A stretch of DNA of 64,000 nt from Alkalinema sp. FACHB-956 (GTDB lineage Bacteria > Cyanobacteriota > Cyanobacteriia > Leptolyngbyales > Leptolyngbyaceae), in the NCBI RefSeq assembly GCF_014697025.1, contig NZ_JACJRC010000007.1:148232-212231 (forward strand), given 5' to 3'. Both the position numbers and the translations under genes were made by a program. Under the pieces are notes generated by a model that saw only the letters and a list, made by a program, of their open reading frames with translations, was not told the DNA's origin and made no database searches. Numbering within the stretch: position 1 is the stretch's first letter; every line of letters starts with the position of its first letter. Below, in pieces: positions 16,853 to 24,965 of the stretch.

Positions 16853-17667
16853 TACCTTGCTCGAATATTGAGTTCTTGTCGCCAAACTTCCACGGGCTTT
16901 TCCCAGGCTTCTTCCCACTTTTGGGCAAACACCGATTGGGCTTGACATCCCATCTCCCAGCCGATCGCGATCTGTTGCATCATGGCGTTCAGTAACTCCG
17001 GTTGGGCAATGGCATGGACGATCGCGCTAGCCATCAGGGCAATGGCCAAGGGCGATCGCATTTGAGCCAGTTGAAAGGCTTGCAAGCCAATTTCGCCTGC
17101 CAGATCTGTTCCAAAGCCTGTAATAACATGGTGAATATCATGGGTTTGGCTGCGACGCAGAGTCAGATAACTAATGTCATCTTGGGCCTCTCGTTGGCGA
17201 TAGAAAACGGGTTCGAATTGGTGATCGCGTAAATGTTTAGCGTAGCAATATCCCAGTGAATTTTTAGGATAGGTGAGTAATTGGTCTAAATCTGGGGGGG
17301 CTGGAAGATAGCGCGTTTCCAGAAGTTCCGCCATCCCTGGTTGGGCTTTGAGATAGGCACAGGCGATTTCACTAATCGGTTGCTGGCGCAGGACTTCATC
17401 GAGGTCGTAAATTGCAGTGAATTCCGCTGGATTTTGGGTTAAGCGCAGAAACGCAAAAAAGGCTTTGGTGACTTCAGGAGAGACTGCCATGGAATCGCTA
17501 CATCCCAGTGATTCAGGAATTTCAGAGATACCCAAGCGAGACTCCTCTGTCATCCCACAGGTAGCCGTTGGGCTCGTAGAAGGCAAGGCTTGAGCGATCG
17601 TATCCGTGGCAATGGCAACTACATTGTCAGAAACAGAATGATTAAGCAGCATAGAACGCTTTAGCAA
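16852..17667 (-). CDS. Coq4-family protein
   Basis: 271 residues. The core YPKNSLGYCYAKHL to HDIHHVITGFGTDLAGEIGL matches Coq4, including the metal-binding HDxxH motif; the C-terminus ends in EEAWEKPVEVWRQEL. Coq4 organises, and may catalyse in, ubiquinone biosynthesis in proteobacteria and mitochondria. Cyanobacteria make plastoquinone, so the function here may differ. The first 90 residues are poorly conserved and the true start may be internal (MAVSPEVTK). Confidence 0.82.
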   Translation of the reverse strand: MLKRSMLLNHSVSDNVVAIATDTIAQALPSTSPTATCGMTEESRLGISEIPESLGCSDSMAVSPEVTKAFFAFLRLTQNPAEFTAIYDLDEVLRQQPISEIACAYLKAQPGMAELLETRYLPAPPDLDQLLTYPKNSLGYCYAKHLRDHQFEPVFYRQREAQDDISYLTLRRSQTHDIHHVITGFGTDLAGEIGLQAFQLAQMRSPLAIALMASAIVHAIAQPELLNAMMQQIAIGWEMGCQAQSVFAQKWEEAWEKPVEVWRQELNIRAR

Positions 17668-17831
17668 ATAGTTGAGGACGTTGGCGAGAACAGGGTTAGG
17701 AAGGATTCCGACATCGTTGAACCCCGTCTGTTACTGAGAAATACGGCAGCGGACCTCGATCGGATTTCTCCCCATTGCAAAAACTTTCTCGCCCCTCAAT
17801 CTGGCCTTCAGTCCCTAGATGCCCTCTTAAA

Positions 17832-17848
17832 TTTCATTTTGATTTCAT
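17832..17848 (+). promoter_or_regulatory. TTTCAT-N5-TTTCAT direct repeat upstream of DUF305 gene
   Basis: Two perfect TTTCAT hexamers at 17832-17837 and 17843-17848, separated by TTTGA, 73 bp upstream of the ATG at 17921. The 11-bp centre spacing puts both on one DNA face, as for OmpR-family dimers. It matches, as I recall, the repeat described for the Synechocystis copper regulator CopR. Confidence 0.65.
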
Positions 17849-17920
17849 ATAAATATGTCACACTGAGAATCAAATTCATGATTGACCCGTGATGACGGTC
17901 TGCTAGGCCGTTACTTGCCC

Positions 17921-18598
17921 ATGACAAACCCATTCCTAACAAATTCCAAGCTGATTCCCCTCGCGATCGCCCTGACGATCGGCCTGACCGGATGTCCCTC
18001 TACCTCTCCGCCCGCCAATTCCAGTCCGGTTAGTTCAGATCCCGCCACCTCCCGAACGCCATCGCCCCAAGACCATGGCATGATGGGGCACTCGATGGAT
18101 CTGGGGCCAGCGGATGCCGAATTCGATTTGCGGTTTATCGACGCGATGACGCCCCACCACCAAGGGGCGCTAGAAATGGCCCAGGACGTGCTAGAAAAAT
18201 CCCGGCGGCCTGAGCTAAAAAAACTGGCGCAGGACATCATGGCAGCCCAAAATCCAGAAATTCAGCAAATGCAGAAATGGCGAACCGCCTGGTATCCTAA
18301 AGCGCCTAAAGCACCGATCGCTTGGCACGGAGCCATGAACCATTCCATGCCCATGTCCCAGGAACAGATCCACGGAATGAAAATGACGATGGATTTAGGC
18401 AAAGCCGATGCGCAGTTTGATCTGCGGTTTCTCAATGCCATGATTGTGCACCATGAAGGAGCCGTAACGATGGCCCAAGAAGTGCTTAAAAAATCAAAGC
18501 GGCCTGAAATGCAGAAACTGGCCAAGGCGATCGTGGGCAGCCAAACCAATGAAATTGAACTGATGAAAACCTGGCGGAAGCGTTGGTATTCCCAGTAA
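17921..18598 (+). CDS. Tandem-DUF305 lipoprotein, CopM-like
   Basis: 225 residues from MTNPFLTNSKLIPLAIALTI; signal peptide with lipobox LTGC (Cys25). The mature part contains two copies of one DUF305 unit: GPADAEFDLRFIDAMTPHHQG to KWRTAWYP, and GKADAQFDLRFLNAMIVHHEG to KWRKRWY-like. Met/His-rich stretches precede each (HGMMGHSM; MNHSMPMSQEQIHGMKM). DUF305 proteins include the copper-binding CopM of Synechocystis. A periplasmic copper chaperone or sink is therefore inferred. A TTG at 17882 gives a longer frame without signal-peptide logic. Stop codon lies inside an 18-bp duplication. Confidence 0.82.
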   Translation: MTNPFLTNSKLIPLAIALTIGLTGCPSTSPPANSSPVSSDPATSRTPSPQDHGMMGHSMDLGPADAEFDLRFIDAMTPHHQGALEMAQDVLEKSRRPELKKLAQDIMAAQNPEIQQMQKWRTAWYPKAPKAPIAWHGAMNHSMPMSQEQIHGMKMTMDLGKADAQFDLRFLNAMIVHHEGAVTMAQEVLKKSKRPEMQKLAKAIVGSQTNEIELMKTWRKRWYSQ

Positions 18599-18618
18599 CT
18601 TTGGTATTCCCAGTAATT
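18583..18618. repeat. 18-bp tandem duplication spanning a stop codon
   Basis: Units at 18583-18600 and 18601-18618 are nearly identical (TTGGTATTCCCAGTAAYT). The duplicated unit carries the TAA stop of the DUF305 gene (18596-18598). Confidence 0.9.
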
Positions 18619-18641
18619 TTTGAGTGGTGACCGTGGGAGGA

Positions 18642-18658
18642 TTTCATCTTGATTTCAT
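18642..18658 (+). promoter_or_regulatory. Second TTTCAT-N5-TTTCAT repeat, upstream of PLP enzyme gene
   Basis: Perfect TTTCAT hexamers at 18642-18647 and 18653-18658 with spacer CTTGA, 53 bp upstream of the ATG at 18711. A TAGTAACT stretch at about 18674 could serve as -10. The context TTTCATYTTGATTTCAT is shared with the site at 17832, which points to one regulator for both genes. Confidence 0.65.
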
Positions 18659-18710
18659 TTCGAGTTGTCATCCTAGTAACTGTAGAGAGTTTTGAATCTT
18701 TGAAACAATC

Positions 18711-19892
18711 ATGGCTTCTCTCAGTTCACTACCGGGAAATCGATTCAATGCGGGGTTAGGCTCGCCAGTGGCGGCATCTGCATTTCCTGCTGCGCTGTCT
18801 TCTGCGCCTTTAGGAACTGCGCCTCTAGCATCTGCACCTCTAGCATCTGTACCTCTAGCGACTTCAGTGACCGATGCCTTGGGTCGAGTTCCCATTGTTC
18901 GCTTAAATCGCCTGCATCCAACCTGTAACCAGCACGATCTGTACCTGAAATTGGAATCCTGCAATCCGGGAGGCAGCATTAAGGAAAAAAATGCTGCTTA
19001 CCTGGTGCATCAAGCGGAGCAGTCTGGACAATTGCGCCCTGGGGGAACGATCGTAGAATCTAGTTCAGGGAATTTTGGCATTGGGTTAGCGATCGTGGGG
19101 GCGACCCGTGGCTATCGTGTCCTGATTGTGATTGATGCGAAAACCTCACCGACCATTCGCCGGATGCTCCAAGCCTATGGTGCAGAGTTGGTGGAGGTGC
19201 CTTTGGAGGCCGCCGATGCCCATGGATCGATGCAGGTGGCGCGGATGCAAAGGGCGCAGGAACTCGAACGCACTCTTCCGGGGGCCTGGTATCCCGCACA
19301 ACACACCAATCCGCAAAATGTCGAAGCCCACAGCCTTTGGACGGCCCAGGAAATTGCAGCGGCCTTTCCAGTGGGGCCAGACGCGATCGTCGTTGGCGTG
19401 AGTACAGCGGGCCAACTGACGGGAATCAGTCGCTATTTCCAACAACACTCTCCCAAAACTCGCATCATTGGCGTGGACGTAGCGGGATCGGCGATTCTGG
19501 GAACCCCACGCCATGCCTACAAAATGACGGGGCTGGGACTTTCGTTTATTCCGCCCAACTATGACCCCCAGGTTTTAGATGCGGCCTACAGCGTCTCTGA
19601 TGCATTGGCGTTTTCCGTGTGCCATGCCCTAGCCCAGCGGGAAGGGATGTTACTAGGAGCTTCGACGGGGGCGATCGTGGCGGCGGCGCTGGCGGATGTC
19701 CAACGGTTTACGCAACCCCAAACCTATCTGTTGCTCAATCCCGATCGCGGCGATCGCTACCTAGAAACGGTTTATGATGCGGATTGGTTAAAACAACACC
19801 ATCTCACTATTTTGCAGGATCAGGATCTCGTGCAAGCGATCAATCATCTTCAACCCGTGCCCTTAGATTTAGTTCGGAGGGCGGCTCAGTGA
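18711..19892 (+). CDS. PLP-dependent cysteine synthase-family enzyme (SbnA-like)
   Basis: 393 residues. Fold-type II PLP enzyme: PLP-lysine Lys91 in NPGGSIKEKNA, substrate loop ESSSGNFGIGLA, phosphate loop GASTGA. The SIKEK and SSSGNFG variants resemble SbnA (O-phosphoserine plus glutamate, first step to 2,3-diaminopropionate) more than classic CysK, but true cysteine synthase or another beta-replacement cannot be excluded. The first 55 residues are low-complexity Ala/Pro/Leu encoded by 15-bp repeats. It starts a tightly packed run with an exporter and a two-component system and has its own TTTCAT repeat. Confidence 0.8.
   Translation: MASLSSLPGNRFNAGLGSPVAASAFPAALSSAPLGTAPLASAPLASVPLATSVTDALGRVPIVRLNRLHPTCNQHDLYLKLESCNPGGSIKEKNAAYLVHQAEQSGQLRPGGTIVESSSGNFGIGLAIVGATRGYRVLIVIDAKTSPTIRRMLQAYGAELVEVPLEAADAHGSMQVARMQRAQELERTLPGAWYPAQHTNPQNVEAHSLWTAQEIAAAFPVGPDAIVVGVSTAGQLTGISRYFQQHSPKTRIIGVDVAGSAILGTPRHAYKMTGLGLSFIPPNYDPQVLDAAYSVSDALAFSVCHALAQREGMLLGASTGAIVAAALADVQRFTQPQTYLLLNPDRGDRYLETVYDADWLKQHHLTILQDQDLVQAINHLQPVPLDLVRRAAQ
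18818..18862. repeat. 15-bp in-frame tandem repeat, 3 copies
   Basis: Units at 18818, 18833 and 18848 (consensus TGYRCCTCTAGCATC) encode repeated Ala-Pro-Leu-Ala-Ser in the N-terminal extension of the PLP enzyme. Confidence 0.85.
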
Positions 19893-21430
19893 CATTAGAC
19901 CAGACACGATCGCAGACGTCTCAGCCGCAGATGTCTCAGCCGCAGATGTCTCAGCCGCAGATGTCTCAGCCGCAGATGTCTCAGCCTTCTTCTATCCCTT
20001 CCCAGGAGGCGCAACCGTCCCAGGAATCACACCCGGAAATCTCTCAGGAAATCCCTCAGGAATCGCCCCAGGCAACCCCTCCAGTGCCCCAAAACATTAC
20101 CCTTGCCCAGCTATGGCGAGAATTTTTGCCCCTGTCGCTGAGTGATGTGACGATGGCCTGTGGCGATCCAGTGATTACGACCACCTTGGCCCACTTGCCA
20201 GAAGCACGACTCAACTTGGCCGCAGTCGGGTTGGCAAAATCCTTGGCGATCTTTTTTGAAAGTCCGATCATCATGATCTTGCACGCCTCCAATGCCTTGG
20301 CAGGGTCAGCGGCTTCACGGCAAGCCCTTTGGCGCTTCACCTGTTTGGCGGGGGGTGGGCTGAGTCTGTTGCTAACGGTTTTGGCGTTGCCGATCGTGTT
20401 TAACCAGGTGGGGCCAACAGTTCTAGGCATTCCGATCGAGTTATTGACGACCGTGAGTCAGGTATTGCTCCTGATGGGCGGATGGGCGTTTGCGATCGCG
20501 TGGCGGCGCTATTTTCAAGGCTTACTGATCTACCATGGCCAGTCCCAAGCCCTCGCAAAAGCCAGTGTGGCGAGATTGACCACCCTGATTGCCATCATGG
20601 CGATCGGCTTTTGGCTCAAACTGTCCGGGGCTCTCCTCGCGGGTGCGGCATTGATGATCGGCGTCTTGGTGGAGGCGATCGTCGTAACGATCTTTGCCTA
20701 CCGTTCCGGCGCGACGTTGCCGCCCCCCGATCCCCTGACTGCAACACAACCTGCAACACAACCCGCAACACAGTCTGCAACGCAACCAAGAACACAAACA
20801 GCGAAGCAACTGCCCCAGACTCTCAAAGCCGTGTGGCGATTTTACTTTCCATTGGCCAATTCCATGCTGGTGGTTTGGGGCGGACGGGCGATGTTGATTA
20901 GCCTTTTGGCGCGGGCCCAGGATGCCACCGTGGCGATCGCGGCTTGGTCGGCGGCCTGGGGGTTGGTGTTGGTGATTGCCAATTCCACCCGTATGGTGCA
21001 GCAAATGGTGATTAAATACCGTCGCCAAGTGGCCGATCGGCAGTTGTTGATCTTTGCGGTGACGGTGGGGGGCGCTTGTTCGGCGCTGTTACTGCTGATG
21101 AGTGCGACGCCGGTGGGTGAACAAATTGTTCGGAGTTTCATTGGCAATGATGTCATCTTGGCCGATCGCATTAAGCCGGTGCTGTTGGTGTGTGCGGGTG
21201 TGCCTTTGCTGGTGGCGATGCAGAATGCAACCCAGGGCTTTTTGGTGAGTGAAGGGCGCACGGGATCGGTGAATTTTGCTACTTGGATTGGTACGGGGTT
21301 GTTACTTCTGATTGCGATCGGGGCGATCGATCGGGGGGTACCGGGATCCCTCGCGGCGGCGATCGCCATGGTGGTGGCAATGCTGTCGGAGGTGCTTTGT
21401 CTGCTGTGGAAACGGCGCACTAGGGCGTAA
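19889..21430 (+). CDS. MATE/MOP-superfamily exporter
   Basis: 513 residues from a GTG at 19889 that overlaps the previous stop (GTGA); GGAGG at 19876-19880 supports it over an ATG at 19784 lying inside the PLP gene. Residues 1-70 are a hydrophilic tail with five QMSQP units. About twelve hydrophobic segments follow in two halves (LPLSLSDVTMACGDPVITTT; FYFPLANSMLVVWGGRAMLI), joined by a loop of four ATQP units. MOP carriers expel organic molecules or polysaccharide intermediates with Na+ or H+. The coupling to a PLP synthase suggests export of its product. Subfamily uncertain. Confidence 0.75.
   Translation: MTLDQTRSQTSQPQMSQPQMSQPQMSQPQMSQPSSIPSQEAQPSQESHPEISQEIPQESPQATPPVPQNITLAQLWREFLPLSLSDVTMACGDPVITTTLAHLPEARLNLAAVGLAKSLAIFFESPIIMILHASNALAGSAASRQALWRFTCLAGGGLSLLLTVLALPIVFNQVGPTVLGIPIELLTTVSQVLLLMGGWAFAIAWRRYFQGLLIYHGQSQALAKASVARLTTLIAIMAIGFWLKLSGALLAGAALMIGVLVEAIVVTIFAYRSGATLPPPDPLTATQPATQPATQSATQPRTQTAKQLPQTLKAVWRFYFPLANSMLVVWGGRAMLISLLARAQDATVAIAAWSAAWGLVLVIANSTRMVQQMVIKYRRQVADRQLLIFAVTVGGACSALLLLMSATPVGEQIVRSFIGNDVILADRIKPVLLVCAGVPLLVAMQNATQGFLVSEGRTGSVNFATWIGTGLLLLIAIGAIDRGVPGSLAAAIAMVVAMLSEVLCLLWKRRTRA
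19913..19987. repeat. 15-bp in-frame tandem repeat, 5 copies
   Basis: Five consecutive units CAGAYGTCTCAGCCG from 19913 to 19987, the middle three identical, encode Gln-Met-Ser-Gln-Pro in the exporter tail. Confidence 0.95.
20741..20788. repeat. 12-bp in-frame tandem repeat, 4 copies
   Basis: Units GCAACACAACCY at 20741, 20753, 20765 and 20777 encode Ala-Thr-Gln-Pro/Ser in the central loop of the exporter. Confidence 0.85.
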
Positions 21431-21437
21431 TCGCGTT

Positions 21438-22139
21438 ATGAGAATTTTACTCGTGGAGGATGAACCGGATCTGGGCACGGCCATTGCGAAATCTCTGACG
21501 CGGGAGCGCTATATTGTCGATTGGCTGCAAGATGGCCGGGAGGCGTGGGATTGTTTGATGCAGCTGGAGGTGCAGTATACGATCGCGGTGATTGATTGGA
21601 TGCTGCCGGGGCTATCGGGCATTGAGATTTGCCAACAACTCCGCAAGGCCCAGAGTGCGCTGCCAATTTTGATGCTGACGGCGCGGGATAGTTTGACCGA
21701 TCGGGTGACGGGGTTGGATGCGGGGGCGGATGACTATTTAGTCAAGCCCTTTGGCATGGTGGAACTGCTGGCACGATTGCGGGCGTTGCAACGGCGATCG
21801 CCCCAATTGCAATCCCAAAGTTTACAGGTGGGGGCACTGACGTTGGACTATGGAACCTCGACAGTGAAAGTTTCCCTGCCGGAGACAGTGCTCACCCTGT
21901 TTCTGACGGCGAAGGAGTTTCAATTGTTGGAGTATTTAATGAAACATGCCAATCAAATTGTCAGTAGCGATCAAATTCGCAATCAGTTATGGCCGATCAA
22001 TTCTGATTCTTCTAGTAATGTGGTTGCCGCCCAAATTCGGTTACTACGTCGTAAATTTTCCGATCAAGGGGTTGATTCCGCGATCGAAACGGTTCATGGA
22101 CTGGGCTATCGATTAAATATTGCCCGTTCTCCGGGATAA
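21438..22139 (+). CDS. rppA: OmpR-family response regulator, RppA-type
   Basis: 233 residues. Receiver with acidic pair ED (8-9), phospho-acceptor Asp53 (VIDWMLPGLSG), LMLTARD and the DDYLVKPFGM lysine, then a winged-helix domain ending VVAAQIRLLRRKF and TVHGLGYRL. The whole closely recalls cyanobacterial RppA/NrsR and CopR regulators. It starts 7 bp after the exporter stop. A longer frame from 21312 has no receiver homology. Likely binds the TTTCAT repeats at 17832 and 18642 (inference). Confidence 0.85.
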   Translation: MRILLVEDEPDLGTAIAKSLTRERYIVDWLQDGREAWDCLMQLEVQYTIAVIDWMLPGLSGIEICQQLRKAQSALPILMLTARDSLTDRVTGLDAGADDYLVKPFGMVELLARLRALQRRSPQLQSQSLQVGALTLDYGTSTVKVSLPETVLTLFLTAKEFQLLEYLMKHANQIVSSDQIRNQLWPINSDSSSNVVAAQIRLLRRKFSDQGVDSAIETVHGLGYRLNIARSPG

Positions 22140-22197
22140 GATTGCCGTAGCCAAGATTGCTGTGGCCAAGATTGCTGTGGCTAAGATTGCCAGAATC
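22138..22197. repeat. 15-bp tandem repeat after regulator stop
   Basis: AAGATTGCYGTRGCC at 22138, 22153 and 22168, with a partial copy at 22183. The array begins at the AA of the regulator's TAA stop and fills half of the gap before the kinase gene. Confidence 0.9.
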
Positions 22198-22253
22198 CTT
22201 CTCTTTTTGCTTGCTTGCTGCCGATTTTCCCTTAAACCCCATTACCTCTCTTC

Positions 22254-23612
22254 ATGCGTCAGAGTCAATTGTTCAACCGAACTCGTTTGCAGTTGGCAGC
22301 CTGGTATGCCAGCGTCATGGGGGTGATTTTGAGTGTGTTTGGGGGGATGGTCTATGTGCATATGGCGCATAGTCACTTTGAGGCGATCGACGGTGAGTTA
22401 CAAACCATTGCGGTCAGTTTACGCGATCGCATTCAACCAGTTTTGGACACGCCGGGAATGTTGCCGTCTACAGGCATTCCAACGGTACCCGATCTATGTC
22501 TGGTGGGTCAGCCCTGTCCGAGTTCCAGCGGGAGTTCCCATCTGCATGTATTTGGCAACGATCAACCTGAACCCTATTATGTGCAGTTGATTAATTTATC
22601 TTCCCACGTCGTTGCCACGATTCATACGCCTCCGCATCCCCCTCGGCTTTCCTCTGCATTCCCCCACTCCGAAGCCCAGATTTCCCTCATTAATTTTCTG
22701 AATCCTTCGGTGCATCAATCGGCTATTCTGCTGAAAACCACGACGGGCCAGCCTTGGGGCTATTTGCAGGTGGGCCGATCGCTGGCGGGTTATAACCAAC
22801 ATTTAACGACGCTAAAAACAATTTTGTTGGTTGGACTGCCGATCGCGACGTTGGTGATTGGGGGGGCGAGTTGGTGGTTGGCGGGGTTGGCAATGCGCCC
22901 GGTTTATCTGGCCTATCACCAGATCCAACAATTTACTGCCGATGCTGCCCACGAGTTGCGAACGCCGTTGGCAGCGCTGTGCAGTACGGTGGAGGTGACG
23001 TTGGCGGATGCTGATTTAACGCAGGACAATGCCAGGACGACTTTGCAAACGGTGGAACGCCAAGCCCTACGGCTGTCGCAACTGGTTCAGGATTTGCTTT
23101 TGCTATCCAAGATCGATCTGCAAGCGTGGCCTCAGAAGTTACAGCGGTGTTGTTTGAATGATTTAGTGAGTGATTTGGTAGAAGAATATTCTGCGTTGGC
23201 GTTGGCGTCTCAGGTGGATTTACGATCGGAGTTACCTAGCCAGCCGATGTTATATATCCAAGGAGATGAGGAAAAGATTTATCGATTATTGACGAATCTA
23301 ATTGTGAATGCGATTCATTACACTCCTGCGGGGGGAGTGGTGACGGTGATTCTTGATAAACAGGATCGCTATGGGGTGATTCAGGTGAAGGACACGGGCA
23401 TTGGCATTCCGATCGCCCAGCAGGCGCGGATTTTCGATCGGTTTTATCGGGTTGAAACCGATCGATCGCGCCGGACGGGTGGGTCTGGGTTGGGGCTAGC
23501 CATTGCCCAGGCGATCGCGCAAGACCATCGGGGTTCCATTCGGGTGACGAGCCAGGTGGGTCAAGGCAGTACTTTTAGGGTGTTTCTTCCGTTGGCCAAG
23601 GATGGGGGATAG
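22254..23612 (+). CDS. rppB: Sensor histidine kinase, RppB/CopS-type
   Basis: 452 residues. TM1 at about 18-37, a periplasmic loop of about 150 residues and TM2 at 188-211. H-box DAAHELRTPLAAL with His233, N-box NLIVNAIHYTP, G1 DTGIGIP and G2 GGSGLGLAI. The periplasmic domain contains Cys82 and Cys88 (LCLVGQPCPS) and many His (SHLHVF, HTPPHPP), plausible metal ligands. Lies 114 bp after its regulator gene. RppB/NrsS and CopS sense redox state, nickel or copper in Synechocystis; which signal applies here is not shown by sequence. Confidence 0.82.
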   Translation: MRQSQLFNRTRLQLAAWYASVMGVILSVFGGMVYVHMAHSHFEAIDGELQTIAVSLRDRIQPVLDTPGMLPSTGIPTVPDLCLVGQPCPSSSGSSHLHVFGNDQPEPYYVQLINLSSHVVATIHTPPHPPRLSSAFPHSEAQISLINFLNPSVHQSAILLKTTTGQPWGYLQVGRSLAGYNQHLTTLKTILLVGLPIATLVIGGASWWLAGLAMRPVYLAYHQIQQFTADAAHELRTPLAALCSTVEVTLADADLTQDNARTTLQTVERQALRLSQLVQDLLLLSKIDLQAWPQKLQRCCLNDLVSDLVEEYSALALASQVDLRSELPSQPMLYIQGDEEKIYRLLTNLIVNAIHYTPAGGVVTVILDKQDRYGVIQVKDTGIGIPIAQQARIFDRFYRVETDRSRRTGGSGLGLAIAQAIAQDHRGSIRVTSQVGQGSTFRVFLPLAKDGG

Positions 23613-23640
23613 GGGCTTAGGTTAGGGTTGGAGGCGTGGG

Positions 23641-24294
23641 TTAATCGTTGTTGTCTTTACGATCGGGGCGTCCGTCGGGCTGTTGGCCTTGGATGACTTG
23701 GGTGGAGTAGATGGCGACATCGCGGCGGATGATGTCTTCGACGGCTTCGTGGAATTTGGGAAAGCCTTGGCGATGGTTACTGTTGCTGTAGGGGCCGCAG
23801 AGTTCAAAGTATTGCCAGCCTTGGCTTTTGAGTTCTTCAGCGGCGCGGCGATAGTTACGCCAACGTTCTCCGTAGTTGAAAAATTGTTCGATCGCGGTGG
23901 CTCCGGCGACGACGGCGCTAATGCCAGTTGTCAAGTAACGCCATGCATCTTTTTGTCCCCCTTCTAGGCCGGGGTTAATGCCAACGAGAATGGGAACGAG
24001 AACGCTGCCGATAATGGCGGTGACGCGCAGGCGATAGTGCCAGTCGCGGGATTGGGAGGCGCGGCTTTCGATCCAGAGGACTTGGTCGAGCCAACGGGCA
24101 GTGAGATAGTATTTTTGGAGTTCGTCGAGGTCGATCGTGCCCATCATCTGCTTGAAGTCTTGCTTGAGTTGCTCGCGGTAGTCCTTGGACACTTCGGGCG
24201 GGGCGGCGGGGGCAGAGGGGACGACTACGGGCTCTGAGGCGGTTTCTGGGGCGGTGGATTCTGGGGTGGTGGAAGATGCAGACGGGTTGGTCAT
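23641..24294 (-). CDS. DUF4231 two-helix membrane protein
   Basis: 217 residues. Pro/Ala/Thr-rich N-terminus (1-45), then the DUF4231 core: YYLTARWLDQVLWIESRA, membrane segments ITAIIGSVLVPILVG-like and TTGISAVVAGATAIEQFF, then YGERWRNYRRAAEELKSQGW. DUF4231 belongs to the SLATT group of 2TM proteins, some predicted as pore-forming effectors in nucleotide-signalled conflict systems. No SMODS or nucleotidyltransferase neighbour is visible. Convergent with the kinase gene, 28 bp apart. Confidence 0.82.
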   Translation of the reverse strand: MTNPSASSTTPESTAPETASEPVVVPSAPAAPPEVSKDYREQLKQDFKQMMGTIDLDELQKYYLTARWLDQVLWIESRASQSRDWHYRLRVTAIIGSVLVPILVGINPGLEGGQKDAWRYLTTGISAVVAGATAIEQFFNYGERWRNYRRAAEELKSQGWQYFELCGPYSNSNHRQGFPKFHEAVEDIIRRDVAIYSTQVIQGQQPDGRPDRKDNND

Positions 24295-24483
24295 GGTGGT
24301 TTAGAGCAGTAGTTGGGTGATAACAGTCTGCGGAAATTTTAGCAAGGGGCTGGGGAGTTCAAGCGGTTTTGGAAGATTTTGATACTTGGGTAGGGTGGGG
24401 TGGGAGTCCCAAAATCCGTCAGTTTGAGCAGGAGTATGCACAACAGCTTGCTCAGCCGGTGAAACGAGTAGAGTTGCCGAAAG

Positions 24484-24750
24484 ATGACCATACAGACCTG
24501 TCCAAGTTGTGAGTCCCAAGAGGTTAGTCGCAATGGTCTCACCCGGCATGGCAAACAAAATTATCAATGTCGGGACTGTGGTCGTCAGTTTGTCCTTGAT
24601 CCCGTCTGGAAAGCCATCACCCCACAGCAGTATGGACTGATTGAGCGGATGCTCCTCAATCGCGTCTCCTCTACCCAAGCAACGTCATCTACCCAAGCAA
24701 CGTCATCGCTATCGATGTCTTGCCTTTCAGGAGACCACCCTGCATTGTAA
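24484..24750 (+). pseudogene. IS1-family transposase remnant (InsA-like N-terminus)
   Basis: The first 60 residues (CPSCESQEVSRNGLTRHG, YQCRDCGRQFV, VWKAITPQQYGLIERMLLNR) are the zinc-finger start of an IS1-type transposase. Homology ends at codon 62, exactly where an 18-bp tandem duplication begins (24670-24705); the frame then closes without the rest of InsA or any InsB. No terminal inverted repeats or target duplication were recognised. A decayed insertion between DUF4231 and the OCP cluster. Confidence 0.75.
24670..24705. repeat. 18-bp tandem duplication at the transposase break
   Basis: TCTACCCAAGCAACGTCA occurs at 24670-24687 and 24688-24705, identical copies. Confidence 0.9.
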
Positions 24751-24965
24751 CGCTTTTACAAAATGGGCGATCGCCACTCACGACTCCCTCCCCAAGAGCC
24801 TCAAACCCTCGGCTGTACAAGACAAAATACATTTTTTCCAGATTGTCGTTACGCTGTGTTATATTACGATATGTAAACAAAAATTGCGTCTTTGTTACAA
24901 AACAGATCGGTTGACATGAGACAACCGTGCAGTGAGTGCAAACATTGAACTATTACGAGGTTTTC

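Noticed and set aside
17205..17225. GGTTCGAATT resembling a tRNA T-loop
   Set aside because: Inside the Coq4-like coding region, with no cloverleaf around it.
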